Shown one piece after another: positions 23,623 to 36,554 of a stretch of DNA of 64,000 bases. Under the pieces are notes generated by a model. It did not search any database and was not told the DNA's origin. It saw only the letters and a list, made by a program, of their open reading frames with translations. The stretch is from contig QVRM01005202.1 of NCBI GenBank assembly GCA_003439945.1, positions 512,001 through 576,000 on the forward strand, written 5' to 3'. A program made the position numbers and the translations under genes. Each line of letters starts with the position of its first letter. Position 1 is the first letter of the stretch. Origin of the DNA: Dermanyssus gallinae. Taxonomy: Eukaryota > Arthropoda > Arachnida > Mesostigmata > Dermanyssidae.

Positions 23623-24527
23623 TAGTTTACGATAGTATATATCTGTGTATAATATAGCAGCATCGGAAGCATTGTTTTTCCATATCTAGTCGTTCACTTG
23701 TTCTATTATTGAGTATTCGTCCGACGTATTGCTCACAGAATTTGTAAATGGATTTTGTTTCATAAGGTGTTTAACTTCTATCCTATTTTATGTTATATAT
23801 ATATATATATATACCGCTTGCAATTTGAAGTATACACTATATGTAATTATTTATCATTAAATACCAAAATGTAATAGCTTACTGAGGTTATGAAAGAAAT
23901 CAGCTACATATTTTAAGAATGGCTTACAGAAACTTGACCTGAGATTTGACTAGATTAAGAGTGAAAATGTGGCCATTCAATCGTCTTGTTGAATGGTTTG
24001 CTTAAGCATGAAAGAGCTTTACGTCAGAAACGCCTATTCTTTAAATATGCACATATACTTAATCAGTTTCGATGTTAAAGCAAACTATCTGACTGTTCTC
24101 GTACTGTTATAACCAGTTTATATATATATATATATATATATACCAGCTGTAGTGTATTATGTTCCCACCATCGTGCTGTTGTTATGTTGTTGTCTTCTGG
24201 CTATCAGCAGCCATTTCTATTCGATGCGACTACCCCCGTCATATGCTACGTCGTGAGCCCCATTACCGTCGTACCACGTTGATTCTGATCAACGTATTGA
24301 TTGAACAATCTAACCTCTCTCTCCGTCTCTTTAACTGACGCCGTGTTTCGTAACGTCGTGCCCGACCTACCGCAGCGCGGGCTAACTAACTAATTAACAG
24401 AATAGCGAAACATACAACCGCCCACGTGCTCGTACAGGCGAGACTGTCACGATGACCAAGCGGCGTTACGACGGGATACAATGTAATATAGCATTGATAA
24501 ATACGGAAATACTTCTGGTAATGTAAC

Positions 24528-24559
<32 letters not shown>

Positions 24560-24685
24560 GTATAACCCTCCCTGCCGGTTATTCTTGCATGTAACGGCTG
24601 GGCGAAACCAAAAAACGAAACATAGTACAATAAAAAAATCATGATTCTGTTTAGTCTAAACGTCGATCTAAAAGCTTGCTTGCTT
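23621..24685. other. No gene recognised
   Basis: AT-rich with short TA runs at 23795-23812, 24119-24142 and 24528-24562. No domain-bearing frame on either strand. Confidence 0.5.
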
Positions 24686-25548
24686 GTGTCTATAAGGTTC
24701 TAGTCGTACTTAAGGGGGACTCTAGAAATTGTTGAAATATGCATTTTTTCCAACGTAATGGAGGAATTAAAATGTCTTGTTTCCGAATGAGAGTGGTGTT
24801 ATATCGATGTGGCTAACCGGACATGTACGAAACATTTTGACAAAATGTGCGATTTGAAAAATATCTAGGTAATCCATGGAGAAACCGAACAGCCTATTTG
24901 AAAAAAGACTCTAGATGACGTTGGCTAGGCAAGGAAAATGTCCGCATACAAAACTTCGCAAAGTCAGGATCTTGTGATGCCTCATTTTTGTAGCATTCAA
25001 ACGCGATACCTATACAGTCTAACAACAATCCAAGCTCAAAATCAGTACCTAAAAAGTATGTCATTGCTTTTAAAATAATCACATTTAAATGGGAATTACT
25101 TTGTTACTAAGTCGATGATGGTTCGATTTATGTTTTATGCATATGATGACAATAGGCCGTTTTACCCGCCCTAAATAAAAATGTATTGAACTGAAAAATA
25201 CAAAAAGTTTCAAAAACGTAACAATATAAGCTCAGGATTTGTGTGAACCTATTCAACACGAATACTTTTCTTTCACCAGCATTGGATGTCTTAGACGAAA
25301 CAAAATTAATTAAAAATTAATTTTTGAACATACTACTATGCTTTAGTTTTTCAATAGAAGAACCAGATCACTTGCAGTCGCACATTTTGTAAAATTATGT
25401 CCGGTCAATCATATTGATATCAAAAATGGTATTAATTTTACTGCTACTCCTGAACAATACATTTTTACTTTCCCATTCCATTAGGAAAAATGCTTATTTT
25501 AACAAGGTCTACAATCCTCCTTAAGTATGGCTAGAACTTTTATAGGCA

Positions 25549-25550
<2 letters not shown>
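24686..25550. mobile_element. Non-autonomous DNA transposon with long terminal inverted repeats
   Basis: The left end (24686-24852) and the reverse complement of the right end (25378-25550) align along about 165 bp. Shared blocks include GTGYCTATAA, TTCTAG, TACTTAAGG, the ATGCATTTTT/AAGCATTTTT block, TAATGGA, ACCGGACAT and CAAAATGTGCGA, with some substitutions and small gaps. The central ~525 bp is AT-rich and encodes nothing recognisable. The right end directly abuts a TA array. A clear target-site duplication was not found, so the superfamily is undetermined; a MITE-like or foldback element is the best description. Confidence 0.72.
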
Positions 25551-25582
<32 letters not shown>

Positions 25583-25685
25583 CCGTGAAGTATATCTAAA
25601 TTGTAAATGTACATAACATGTAAAATAAAATTAACATGTACAAACCGGAACAACTTAGGCAAGTATCACCTTGTTAGATACTACG

Positions 25686-25716
<31 letters not shown>

Positions 25717-25926
25717 GCTCATACCTCACAATTGTAATAACAAAACAAAAAAAATTATATATACATATATGGCATGCTATAACAATAAGGTAGTACTGAG
25801 TAATTTCCATATGATACCACGCAATTCGGGTTACAGTTACGTTGGCATGTGACAAGCTTGACGCCTCGCTCCGATGGCCCGTTCTCCACCGTTCATCACT
25901 TCTAGACGATTGCTAGAGACGCCAGC
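25551..25926. other. TA arrays and AT-rich DNA
   Basis: TA arrays at 25551-25580 and 25688-25717. No gene seen. Confidence 0.6.
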
Positions 25927-25929
25927 CTA

Positions 25930-26266
25930 CAAACAGCAATAACAACAACAGCAACAACATTCCACAGCAACAGCTGGGTAAATCGACGAAATGCCAATGA
26001 CACTTTGCGTTCTCGCCCGTACGGATTCCGATCCTTTGCCGCTGACGCTACTGCCAACACGCTGCTGTTCTGGCTGTCTGTTCTGTTGTAAATGCTGGTC
26101 AGCTGCGAAGTTCTGCAGGAGTTCTGTGATGGGCACGCCTCCCTCGTAAGTGGGGACAATGGAACGTGAACAACCATCACCTTCAGGGGCCAACTTTGTC
26201 TCTATGCTGCCTTTCGCGGCCTGAGCGTTATCGCGGGCGGCGATGGCACCACATCTCTACTCTTAT
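25930..26266 (-). CDS. Possible coding exon, unknown protein (uncertain)
   Basis: A minus-strand frame stays open for about 110 codons after a TAG. It includes AIAARDNAQAAKGSIETKLA, VPTYEGGVPITELLQNFAAD and SGKGSESVRARTQSVIGISS, and ends in a cysteine run coded by a TGT/TGC repeat. The non-repetitive part has codon-like composition and a plausible amphipathic helix, but no ATG in a convincing context, no clear splice sites and no recognised family. Confidence 0.25.
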
Positions 26267-26269
26267 TTG

Positions 26270-27774
26270 ATACAACTGCTGCTATTTGAAAGTAAATTGA
26301 TCCAAGACGCGAGTGTAGAGAGATAACAAAAAAAAGAAACAGAGAGCGGGTGAAAGAGAAAAAGATAAATTGGAAGAAGTGACTTTTGCACATTTGTGAT
26401 ACACCGGTGGCTATCATCATAAATCAGGCACACTTCTGGTCAACAATGTCCGTTGATGACTAGTGAGCATCTTGCTGTGCTTAGATACATAGATCTGGGG
26501 AGTAGTTCCACTGAGGGAACCACCTCCGGCAATCTGGCATACAACCTCTAACTTGGCAGTTGCTGCTTGACAAATCGATTTCTTGCTTTCGACGACGTGC
26601 CATCGTATAAAGGTGAGGCCAAGCGAGCGCCACCTCATGAGTGGTGAAGCAAATAGATGGCGTCAAGCAAAATAGATGTGGCCACGCAAGTATACTAACG
26701 AAATAAACGTGTATATATGCCAGGGAATCGCCTACCCGGCAACCTTTGGTTACGCACGCGAATAACCGGTGTCGGCAGCAACAACAGGGATTGAACCGGC
26801 AGGCAGCTTTTGTCAAAAAATATCCCGTCAATTTTGTGACGATTTGCCGCTAACTAGTGACAAGTTCGAGGTCCAGAAGAAAGAGCTGTTATCTTGACGA
26901 CCACATTAGCCACATAAGTCTAGCTGCAGTGATGCCCCTTCTCATTTGTCGCCATTCTGTCGCCCTTGAAAAATGAGAGTCAATTGCCCGTGACTGGTTT
27001 GGTCTGGCGGCTACGGCATCAGGGATTAGATTTGCACTTGGTCTCACTGTAGCGGGTGGTCACTCGCGGTACAGCACAATTTCGTGCACGTATCGGTGCG
27101 AATCCTTTGACACGCACGCGCTCAACTTTCGATACACTATATATTTAATGATTAATGTCAATAATAATAAATTACTAAGTAAGATGGCTTAGATGGCCCT
27201 ACGGAAAATATATATATATATATTAGAAACGAGACGAACGCCGGCGGTTGACTAGAAGGACAGTGTTTAAGACAAATGCTATCCAAATCCGCTGTTTGCA
27301 AACAGAATACGAATCATTATATTTGTTGTTGATTTTGTTGTTAGTGTTTAAAGTTTAATTAGCGTTATGATAGTGAATGAAAATACGCCGAATAGTATTA
27401 TCAAACAAACACGCTAGCTAGAAATCGAGAGCGACAAAGCGAGAGGATGGCGAGGGCCATGTCATCGTCGATGTTTAGCCAGCTGTGACAGACAATGATC
27501 AGCTTGAGCGCCTCGCAGGCGTGTCTTGCCGAGACGCGCTCGCAGTCGTAACGCATAATACGCGTCACGCCATACGCACTACAAGTTTACTAAGCAAGCG
27601 GTATTTCGCCCGAGAGAGGCGTTGTACAGAACGGCTTAGAGAAGCGTCAATTGTTCTTCGGACAAAACAAGCTGGCAAGGCAACTGTGGTGGTGTTAGCA
27701 TCCCACCCAATGGGCTGAAAGCTGAATACTTTATACGTGCAGCGCCAGCCTCGGCCCCGTTTCGTAAGCTAACG

Positions 27775-27825
<51 letters not shown>

Positions 27826-28351
27826 CATACGCCAACGGCGGAATGTTAACCGGCTTTTAAGCCGGTAAGAACACCTACATACACACGAACTCACTATTCC
27901 GTGCTGCTTTCTGGGGGAGCCTAACGACAACAACAATAACAACAACAACAACAACGGCGAAAACAACAATAATGATATTGCACAGCGACAATAACAACAA
28001 CATCGAAGACTGTGCATAAACGGCAACAACAACATTGACGACAATAAATAAGCGGCAACAATTACAACGACCACAACAACGATACTGAAGACAACAACAA
28101 CAACTGTTTCAGCAGCCAGAATCGCCTTACGCTACCGGTGTATAATAAAGTCTAGTATACCAATGTAGTGCCAACAACAACTACTACTACTACCCCACTA
28201 GTCATATTGCATCAGCAATCATGTCTAGATAATTAGCCCACCGTTTAGCGACGCTAACTACAGGCTAAACTGGCGCTACTACCGTTGTACAACAGTATGC
28301 ATGCGTATATATGTACATAAATACGTATAAACAGGTGCATACTTGCATGTA
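26270..28351. other. No gene recognised; simple repeats
   Basis: A TA array lies at 27775-27823 and a CAA-rich tract at 27925-28100. Minus-strand sequence near 26795 resembles a Pol III B box (GGTTCAATCCC), but without a matching A box. Confidence 0.45.
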
Positions 28352-28550
<199 letters not shown>

Positions 28551-29496
28551 TTACGTGTGTATCACTTGTATGAATCATGCGAATTTGAGTAAAGTCGTCC
28601 GTAAACCAGAAAGGTTTTGCAGTAACGATTTCTTCTACGATGACCCAAACCAACGTTGGGAACAGACAGGAGAACTAAAGACGCAGTCTGGTTTCACTAA
28701 CATGTATCTCGTCCGAAACTAGTTCGTTTTTGTATACAGGTATTTTTGTGTGCCGAGAAAAACGACTAACATTCAGGATTAGATACAATAGAATTGTAAT
28801 GAAGTAAGGAAACAAGACCAAAAATGCCACGAGGACCAAACACCGAATACGACACGAAAAGAAGGCAGACCGTATCTAAAATTTAATTTAAAAAAGTCTA
28901 AAGGCAAGACACTAGCGTATGTATAATATATACTTGTGTCTTTTCTGTGTGTATAGAAAGTGTTTCTAAATTAAGTCGCCACATTTTTAAGGATAGTAGA
29001 ACTTGCTTACAAAATCGTTTTTTTTTTCAATGAAATGAGAGGCTGAATTGTCTTTGTTAGTAGTGAGAATAAAATTACTAACATCTGTTATACTAAGATG
29101 GATGATCGGACATCACTTCACAAAGGACCCATTGCGGGTGAACGAAATGTTGGAGAAACCAGACATATCGCTCGGCAGAAAATTCAGCTTTGTTTATAAG
29201 CACTCATATTGGCTACAAAAAGGTAAATAATCACACCGAGAACTGTTATAAGAATTAGGGTCTTGATGTTCACGTTTCTAGCTTTCACGTTCAATCATTC
29301 AAAGATTTTGTATGACAATCAACGTCTATAAGAGAGCCACAAGAATGTTCACTTTGCAGTAATAATTTTGATACCATGCATACGCAATTATTTCAGAGTC
29401 GTTATATACGTTGAGGTATAAGATCTCTTTTTTATCTACAAAATATAGATAAACAAACATGCAGCAGAAACGTGTAGAAGCTTGATTTAAGCGACA

Positions 29497-29588
<92 letters not shown>

Positions 29589-30593
29589 CTCCCACAAAAG
29601 ATGCTCTAAAGCGTTTAGTGGTGAACCCTAAATAAAGCATAAGGGAATAACAATATGGCCGCCTCTGCTAGATGAAATAGAAAATGCCGTGACACTATCG
29701 TTTCACTCAGTGACTGCGACAAACTGCGATCTACTTTAACTCGTTAACTCACTTCGCTACCTTCCAGGGAGATAGAGAAAAAGATAGAGAGAGGGCAAAC
29801 ATAAAACGCCTCTCCCCGTTATATCGTGTCCGCTACTTTTGACCGGTTATCAATCGGCTGCCCCCCCCCCCCCCTCCTTACCGCCCACTGTGCTTTTTCT
29901 AGTTCACTCCTACTATCGACGATAAAATTAAACAAAAAACGCATGCATGCATTTGAGCCGTATGAATTAGCGTGCCATTTCAACATCAGATCTGACGATT
30001 TCTGGTGTTTGTCTAGATAACCCGTGTCTAGACGTGTTTGGCAAGAATGGCTCAGCCCAGAACCCAGCCCAGCCGAATTCATGTAACGGCGCACCGCCAC
30101 AAGCGACCGGCGTTATCGACGCGGACAATGATAACGCCAATGTCCTCTGACGATCGCCACCCCTACTACAGCATGAAGCCAAGGCGATGACACAGTACCA
30201 GCAGTACGAGCAGTAGCCGCAGCAGCAGCATTACTTCAACTACGGCTACACCCGAACAACCATGTGGAGCATTGCCCTATCAGCAGCAAGGAACGCGCGA
30301 CTGGCCCGCGTTCACAGTCGTCTTTCGGGCTTCTCGGACACAAGCATCGTCATAACATGGCCGATCACAACATGGCGATATATGTATGTCCTTTCCTTCA
30401 CGGCTCTGCCTCTACGCCTAACAGCAAGCAGTCAGAGTGCCGCTATTACAAACTGCTGCTGCTGCTGCGAATGTTGGGCTGACCCAACGTGTTACCAACT
30501 AGTTTTACTACTAGTCTAGTTCGTCTATTTCTAGGCGTTTTTTTTGTGGTCTTTTTAGATAACTACATCTTCTTCTAGTAGTACAACTACGGG
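28551..30593. other. No gene recognised
   Basis: AT-rich with a pure TA array at 29499-29584 and a C homopolymer of about 14 bases near 29862-29875. Short frames only. Confidence 0.5.
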
Positions 30594-30812
30594 TACTTTC
30601 ACATCACGAGTCGAGCCCGGTGGCGTAGTGGATTAAGTCTCCGCCTCGCAACCGGAGGAGACACATAGGTGCGCGGGTTCGAACCCCACCGCTGCACATT
30701 TGTATTTATGGGGGTCCGTCTATGAAGCAATGTGAAAAACAGTTCCGTGGACGTTAAATCTTGGCTGAGGGTGGTCAGCCCGAAAACTATAACTATATAC
30801 TTTCACATCACG
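30594..30812 (+). mobile_element. tRNA-derived SINE (family B), 189 bp, with 15-bp TSDs
   Basis: The body is 30609-30797. The direct repeat TACTTTCACATCACG at 30594-30608 and 30798-30812 brackets it exactly. The tRNA-like head has A box TGGCGTAGTGG and B box GGTTCGAACCC. The body includes GGGGGTCCGT and GTGGACGTTAAATCTTGGCT. A second copy of the same length lies at 63017-63205. Confidence 0.9.
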
Positions 30813-31137
30813 GTGCTGGTGCTTCTGATGACGACCAGGACCACGGCCACGACGTCGGTTCTCAATTGAGATCGCCCAGTGTGATTGTGTTCCTACAACG
30901 GGACTTGGTATCGATCAATTTTTGGGCGCTTGGCCGCACCACAGCCCGGCCACTTGCCTTTAGTCATTCGGTCGAGGTGACAATGGTAATACGATTAATG
31001 GTAGAACTACTACGAATCTGTAGTGGTTCCCACATCCGTCGTATGACTGTCGACGGAAAACCGAAAATAACCAGAAGAACAACACGCAGAAGAAGAAGAA
31101 GAAGAAGAAGAAACAGAATAAGAATAAAAATAAAAGC

Positions 31138-31220
31138 AAGGTGGCTTAGTGGCAAAGCCATTGCCATGCATTCGGGAGGTCGTGGGTTTGAGACCTGGAC
31201 CGTCCACTCGTAAATTGGTT
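31138..31220 (+). mobile_element. tRNA-derived SINE head (family C)
   Basis: GGTGGCTTAGTGGCAAAGCC contains a consensus A box (TGGCTTAGTGG), and GGGTTTGAGACC about 45 bases later is a B-box match. The TTTTCATGATTTTTC that follows may be the tail. No target-site duplication was found, so the borders are approximate. It is not a functional tRNA gene. Confidence 0.45.
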
Positions 31221-32949
31221 TTCATGATTTTTCAATTTAGAGAAGGTGAATGTCAAAGTATATTAAATTCGGTCATGATCGGACAAAAAACGGGGACCAC
31301 AGATGTTTCAATAAAATTATATGGTGCATTATCATCCAACATTCCCTTTAAAAAAAAACGAGGAATAGAGAATTGGAAAGATGTACGCAAAATCCTCGAA
31401 TACTGCGTGGTTGGCTATTCACAAAGCAATGTGTGTGTGTAAGGAGGGGAGGCAGCCAAAATACTACGAACTTTTAATTTCTCCTAGCTTCACTGGTTAT
31501 TTATGTCCGGTCGCGGTATACTCTGAGGGAGGTGCACTCCAAACCTGAATCTAGCCTATTGTTGCGCCAAGTCAGGTCATCGACAGTCGTTTACAGACCG
31601 AGCGTTTTGACCGATCATATTGTTATTATTATTATCATCACTATAGACACTTTACATGAACACAGGAGTACTACCTCATATCTATTAACGTCCTACGGAC
31701 GTGACAGAGAAACAATTATAAACTCACTGCAGTGAACACTAAACAAAGTTAGTACGAACAAGGTTGTGAACGCTCTAGACTGTACAGTAATAATAAATTG
31801 AGACAGCTCCACAACAAGCAAAAGTATATCACTATTAAAAAATGTGCACCCACTTTAGTCGATTGCGCCAAGTCGGATTATCGGCAGTAGCATACAGAGC
31901 AAAACGCTGTTATTGTTGTGATTATTATTATTATTGCTATGGACACTTTGTGCGTTGCAATACGTCATTGCCATTAACATACAATTATAAACATGAAACA
32001 AATAACATATGTAAACTTCCAAATAAGCAGGTAAATCTAGTAAAAACGAAGTAAAGCCAACCAACTGTAGAGTTCGAACAGGAGGCGTCTGTACAATGAA
32101 CAGAAAACCACCGCCATCAAAATGTGCACTTGCTCGTTTAGGATCAACTCCAACATGAAACACAACCTTTTAGCTGCTAAAGTACAAACATCGAATTTGC
32201 ACTGGCGTTAATTTAGTTATTAGAACTCTGCGCTGTTTACAAATATTATGATAAGGGCAAAGCCAGTACGTAGAGATCAATGTACTCACAAAAAAAAAAC
32301 GTGTGTAGCCAAAACAACGGCATCCGAGGGCTAAATAATACCGGTTCAAATGTTTGCAGCAACGTGATTATTTAACATAAAGACAACGATATCTCACACA
32401 ACAGTGACAGAACACGACCGTTATAGAGGAACATCACAACAAAAAAGAGCGGCACCGTATGCACTAAAACAGGCTAACAAAGCATTGGTGTGCTGGGAAA
32501 AGAAGACTTGTTGAGACCGGCCGAATTTTGCTCACGTCTAAAGTAAGACTGTGACCGCTATCAGAATAAAGAAGCAGTTAAAATAACACTGCGGACAAGT
32601 CAAACAATGCCAGCATGAGCAGCACCAACAAAGAATGACAATGACACTTATCTACAAATATATAACAACAGCAACAATAACAACAACAACAAGCAAACTA
32701 GCAAGAACGCAAACACCATCAACAACAACAACAACAGCAAGAACAACAAGAGCGGTACCAATGTTTTTACCACGCGCTACCATAGGAATGGGTGCATTCA
32801 AGTAGCAGCCGCAGTAATGCAACGATGACCCTTCCGACGCTTCCACTGAGGAAAATCGGTCTCCACTATGGCAAACACGCTGATCCGCCTATAGCTCGTG
32901 CTCTAGAGGAGCAACACAGAAGCCCTTGTTTGCGCTCCTTTTCTGGCTT
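31221..32949. other. No gene recognised
   Basis: AT-rich with CAA/AAC-rich runs at 32660-32760. Two short segments (31555-31580 and 31860-31885) both contain GCGCCAAGTC near ATT triplets and may be remnants of a dispersed repeat. Confidence 0.4.
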
Positions 32950-33210
32950 TCACATACAGCACGTTTCCTTCCTTTTATCGGCAGGCACTATCACAACATT
33001 CAGAAGGCAATGCAAGCATCTAATAACGAGGACGCAGACGCCGACGCTGAGGCAGCCAAATAGGAGGATTACGCACACGGCCAATGCCCACAGTAACAGC
33101 AGCAGCAGCTCATACTTCAGCGCACTCCACACTCTGGCGGGCCAATCAACCGATTTACGAGTCCCTCGTTCCAGTGAGGAGGAAATCGAGATTGGGCAAT
33201 TAGAGGTCAA
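32950..33210 (-). CDS. Possible membrane-protein terminal exon (uncertain)
   Basis: Following a possible acceptor CGGTGCAG, the minus frame gives 86 codons: a polar start, a long hydrophobic stretch (LLLLLLWALAVCVILLFGCL and SVGVCVLVI), then CLHCLLNVVIVPADKRK and a stop after TCCM. The hydrophobic core is partly made by a CTG repeat, and the opposite strand is also open for 162 codons. The call is therefore weak. Confidence 0.27.
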   Translation of the reverse strand: MTSNCPISISSSLERGTRKSVDWPARVWSALKYELLLLLLWALAVCVILLFGCLSVGVCVLVIRCLHCLLNVVIVPADKRKETCCM

Positions 33211-34214
33211 CTGCACCGAACAACATTTGTCATGTCACGCGGAACGATCACCGAAACTTTACAGGCACACACTCGCCTGAAGTCGGTCACGCGTCCGTCG
33301 CATCGTGACGTTGTACTCCTAGGCTATACGCTTCAGTCCTCAGCCATCTGATCTCATTTTGGTGAAGGCGCTAACACTAGCGCCGAGGAGCTTGGGAGCT
33401 TTTTACAGAACAGAAACAAGAAGAATATTGATGGACGCTTGTCGGGGTAGGTTAGGAATTGTCAGGTGGGAGGCACGAGGCACAGCAGCGGCGGACGAGG
33501 GTCGTGACCAACTGGGACAAGAATCATTGACAAAACTGACAAACAGTCAATAAAATCCGGGGCATCGGAAAAATGACCGGTGTTTCATGGCCAAGGCGGC
33601 TGTGGAGGGCAGGGTTCAAGCTGTTGTTGTTGTAGTAGTAATAGTAGTAGTAGTTGTTGCTGACCACCCTGGCACTAGTGCTTATTGTTGCTGTTGTCGT
33701 TGTTGCTGTCATTGTTGTCAAATCACACGTACCTTCATCTTGAGAGTGTCGACCGGAATGGCTCCGTCGATGTTTAAATAAGACCGCCACTTATTGGGCG
33801 GGCTGCTGCGTCAAGGGGGGCTCTGGGGGTGGATGCCGACTTTCATGTGCATGGGGTACGCCAGGGAGCGGCGGCGGCGGCAGCTTGTCTAGCTGGCAAG
33901 TAAGCTGAATGCAGGCGGCTGCAGCGGCGGTGGCGGTGAGCTCAAGGTCGCCCAAGCGAGAAGGGCGCCTCTTTCTGGATGAATCGACGACATGACACCG
34001 ACCGACCGACCGAACTGACCACTAAAGTCTATCGTTGTTGCCCTCGTCATGCTACGCACTTCATTCGATGCTGATTCACAGCCAGCGCGCAGAGCGCGGT
34101 TGATCCGAACTGCGCGGAACAGGCATTGTTGTTGTTGTCGTTATTGTTGTTGTTGGTGTTGGTTTTGTTGCTGCTGTAGTTGTTGTTATTGTTTCTGAAG
34201 TTATGGAGATTGTT
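33211..34214. other. CpG-rich and GTT-rich segment; no gene established
   Basis: 33790-34030 is GC-rich with GGC/GCG triplets and resembles a CpG-rich promoter or untranslated exon. GTT/GTA triplets occur at 33625-33720 and 34125-34195. Confidence 0.4.
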
Positions 34215-34274
34215 GACTTGAGCCTACATACTTTGCCCCTCCAGCCGAGCCTACAAAGTATGTAGGCTCAAGTC
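34215..34274. repeat. Perfect 21-bp inverted repeat, 18-base loop
   Basis: The left arm (34215-34235) starts GACTTGAGCCTACATACTTT. The right arm (34254-34274) is its exact reverse complement over 21 bases. The loop contains a further GAGCCTA. In RNA it would form a strong short hairpin. Confidence 0.92.
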
Positions 34275-35481
34275 ATTGTATTTTGTTTGCTCTCAATCGC
34301 CTTGCCAAACACGAGAGTCAAATCTGATTGACCCTTAGCGTGGCTCCGCACTATTTCAGTACCTTCCGTGACTGAATTCAGAGCGAGCACAATAGTTAGA
34401 CAATTTACTGACATATATATATATATATATATTTTTTTTTTTTATGTTATACGGTTATAAATTAACTACCAACTACCAATATAATTCATATTTCCAGTAC
34501 TCCAATATGCATTATATTCTCCGTTTCTTTCTCGTTATTTAACCTATATCAATACATATACCCGTTTAATGAAAACAAACAAGTTTATTTCTGTGTTTCT
34601 GAAAGTTTAATATTTATTTCATAATGACTTATTTAATTCAGTCTAATATTTCATTTTTCAACTGAAAATACCCCATTTTTAGTGCTGGAGGACGCCAATT
34701 TCACCCTAGGTTGACATGTACTTATGACACTTTGGATTTTAGTTGAAACCTGTGTTCATTTTAACACAGTACAACTATTAATGGAACGACAACCTGAGGC
34801 TTGATGGGCATTTGTACGTGTCAGTCCAAAGGAAACCACACATATCTGACGTCTACATAATAACTTAAAAATAATAGCAACATAGAGATTTATTATTAAC
34901 AGTCTCAGTGTCCAAGCCGAAACATTAATTATTAATTTGTAAAGCATATGTTACAAAAAGTACTAATAAAGAATAGGTTATCTTATAATCATGTACGAAA
35001 TTACGCGATCGCGTACTTGCTGATGCATACATAATTATTGTCACGATATTTAATGGGAAGGCAGACCTCCTCACTTTGAGTTAGACCTCGACACAACGCC
35101 CTGACCTTTCCTTTGTATAATCTTCGCTTTGAAATACGCTGGAGTGCGCTGCTCGTTCGACGCATGCGATCGCCTGTATCCTCCAGTATGCGAGTCTAGC
35201 GAGACTTCATAAATGATCAGACGACGACCTCCGACGAAGTCTAAACGCGTCAAAATTTGGTAAACAACAAAGGCACATAGGAGTATACTTCCTTAAGAAC
35301 ACGCGCTACATTAGATACTCATTACTGCACCGATTGCGACAAAGATACCCGTTACGGTTGATAAATAAATTAATTGTGGCAACTAAACGACGGCTAGTGT
35401 CCCAGGGTCAGAATACTGGTCCGAACACACGGACATAGTACGAGTAAACGCAACGACATTTTATTTAGTTCCCTTCATTCA
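34275..35481. other. No gene established
   Basis: AT-rich with a short TA run near 34412-34430. A minus frame at 35253-35071 (beginning TRLDFVGGRRLIIYEVSLDS) looks coding-like but has no supporting domain or clear splice sites. Confidence 0.4.
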
Positions 35482-36263
35482 TTAACGCACACAGGGAGAG
35501 CCACTTTTAATTTGCCCCGTTTTTAGCGTCATCGTGGCCGCTGTCGTCAACATTGTAACAGAAATATCGGCAATTGCGCGATCGTAGTAGCCAAACTGAT
35601 GCACGAATTCATTGATTTGTTCGTTCACTGCAATAAGCTTATTGATCTGCGACGGCCGATACGATGGCGTGTTGTCCAGGTAGCTTTTTACATCGAGCCT
35701 CATCGGTCGATCCCGTCCATCGAACCCTAGAAGTTAAAAATAATGGTGGCGAGACAACACAACAGTATACGTGGCGACTGTATACGAGTATGTACGTGCG
35801 TGACGACTTTATCGTATGGACAATGATTAATTACATCACGTTGTCCAGCCATCGCATCGATTACATTGGTAATGCAACCAATTTTAATTGATTAGTGGCG
35901 GCTAACAAGATATGGGTTAATATCCATTTGTATGTGTCGTGGAGTCGAACGGCGTATTCGGTAGATGTGTAGATTCGGATACGCGCACGTTCATCTCACA
36001 TTAATTGTCGCACCCATCACCAAATAAATGAATAAGTGTGCCAATGGGCACGACCCCAAGATCTCGCACGATAACGGAAAAGACGGTGCAATGCAATGCA
36101 CACAGTCATATACCTCCATGTTTCCGCCACAATGTTTGCTCTTACAACTTACACGTTGACATTCTACACATGGCTTCGACTTGTCTAGGGCATCTACGGC
36201 GTTTGAGATACGGATCGCTTAAGCGAGTACGATGTAGGTGCGCACAACAGATTTCTTTTGGTA
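35482..36263 (-). CDS. Last two exons of an unidentified gene
   Basis: Exon 36263-36153 (acceptor CTTATTGCAG, donor GTAAGT) and exon 35726-35482 (strong acceptor TTTTTAACTTCTAG) join across a 426-bp intron, creating a Trp codon at the junction and staying in frame. The first reads PKEICCAHLHRTRLSDPYLK then RRRCPRQVEAMCRMST. The second reads FDGRDRPMRLDVKSYLDNTP, SYRPSQINKLIAVNEQINEF and VHQFGYYDRAIADISVTMLT, ending SGSPCVR and TAA. The second exon is the better supported. I do not recognise the protein; it shows no membrane segment and no catalytic motif. Upstream exons were not found. Confidence 0.42.
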
Positions 36264-36552
36264 CTGCAATAAGGTCTTCCTACCTTGTAGCTGTGCTTGA
36301 CCGAGTTTGATTATATACGTATACATAATTATCTACTTGTTCTAATTGTATTCTATATATGTAAGTACTGGAAATCGCGTTTGGTAAATAAACTTGAGCA
36401 TGTTTCTTACAAACCTATATACTAAGAAATGCATGGACTGAGTGGACGTCAATTTCTTAATTAGTCTTTCAGTATCAGTATTTATTAATTTGTTTCAAAC
36501 GACTGAGAGTAATGGCCTTACACTAACATTCCAGAAGAGACAGTAAAAAAAG

Positions 36553-36554
<2 letters not shown>
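36264..36554. other. No gene seen
   Basis: AT-rich DNA upstream of the last two exons of the minus-strand gene and left of the TA/GA array. Confidence 0.5.

Noticed and set aside
26760..26870. Minus-strand SINE suggested by GGTTCAATCCCTGTTGTTG
   Set aside because: No A box at the right distance and no target-site duplication; only the B-box neighbourhood resembles SINE family A.
30609..30690. Possible tRNA gene with A and B boxes
   Set aside because: No closed acceptor stem; it is the head of a SINE with exact target-site duplications and a second copy at 63 kb.
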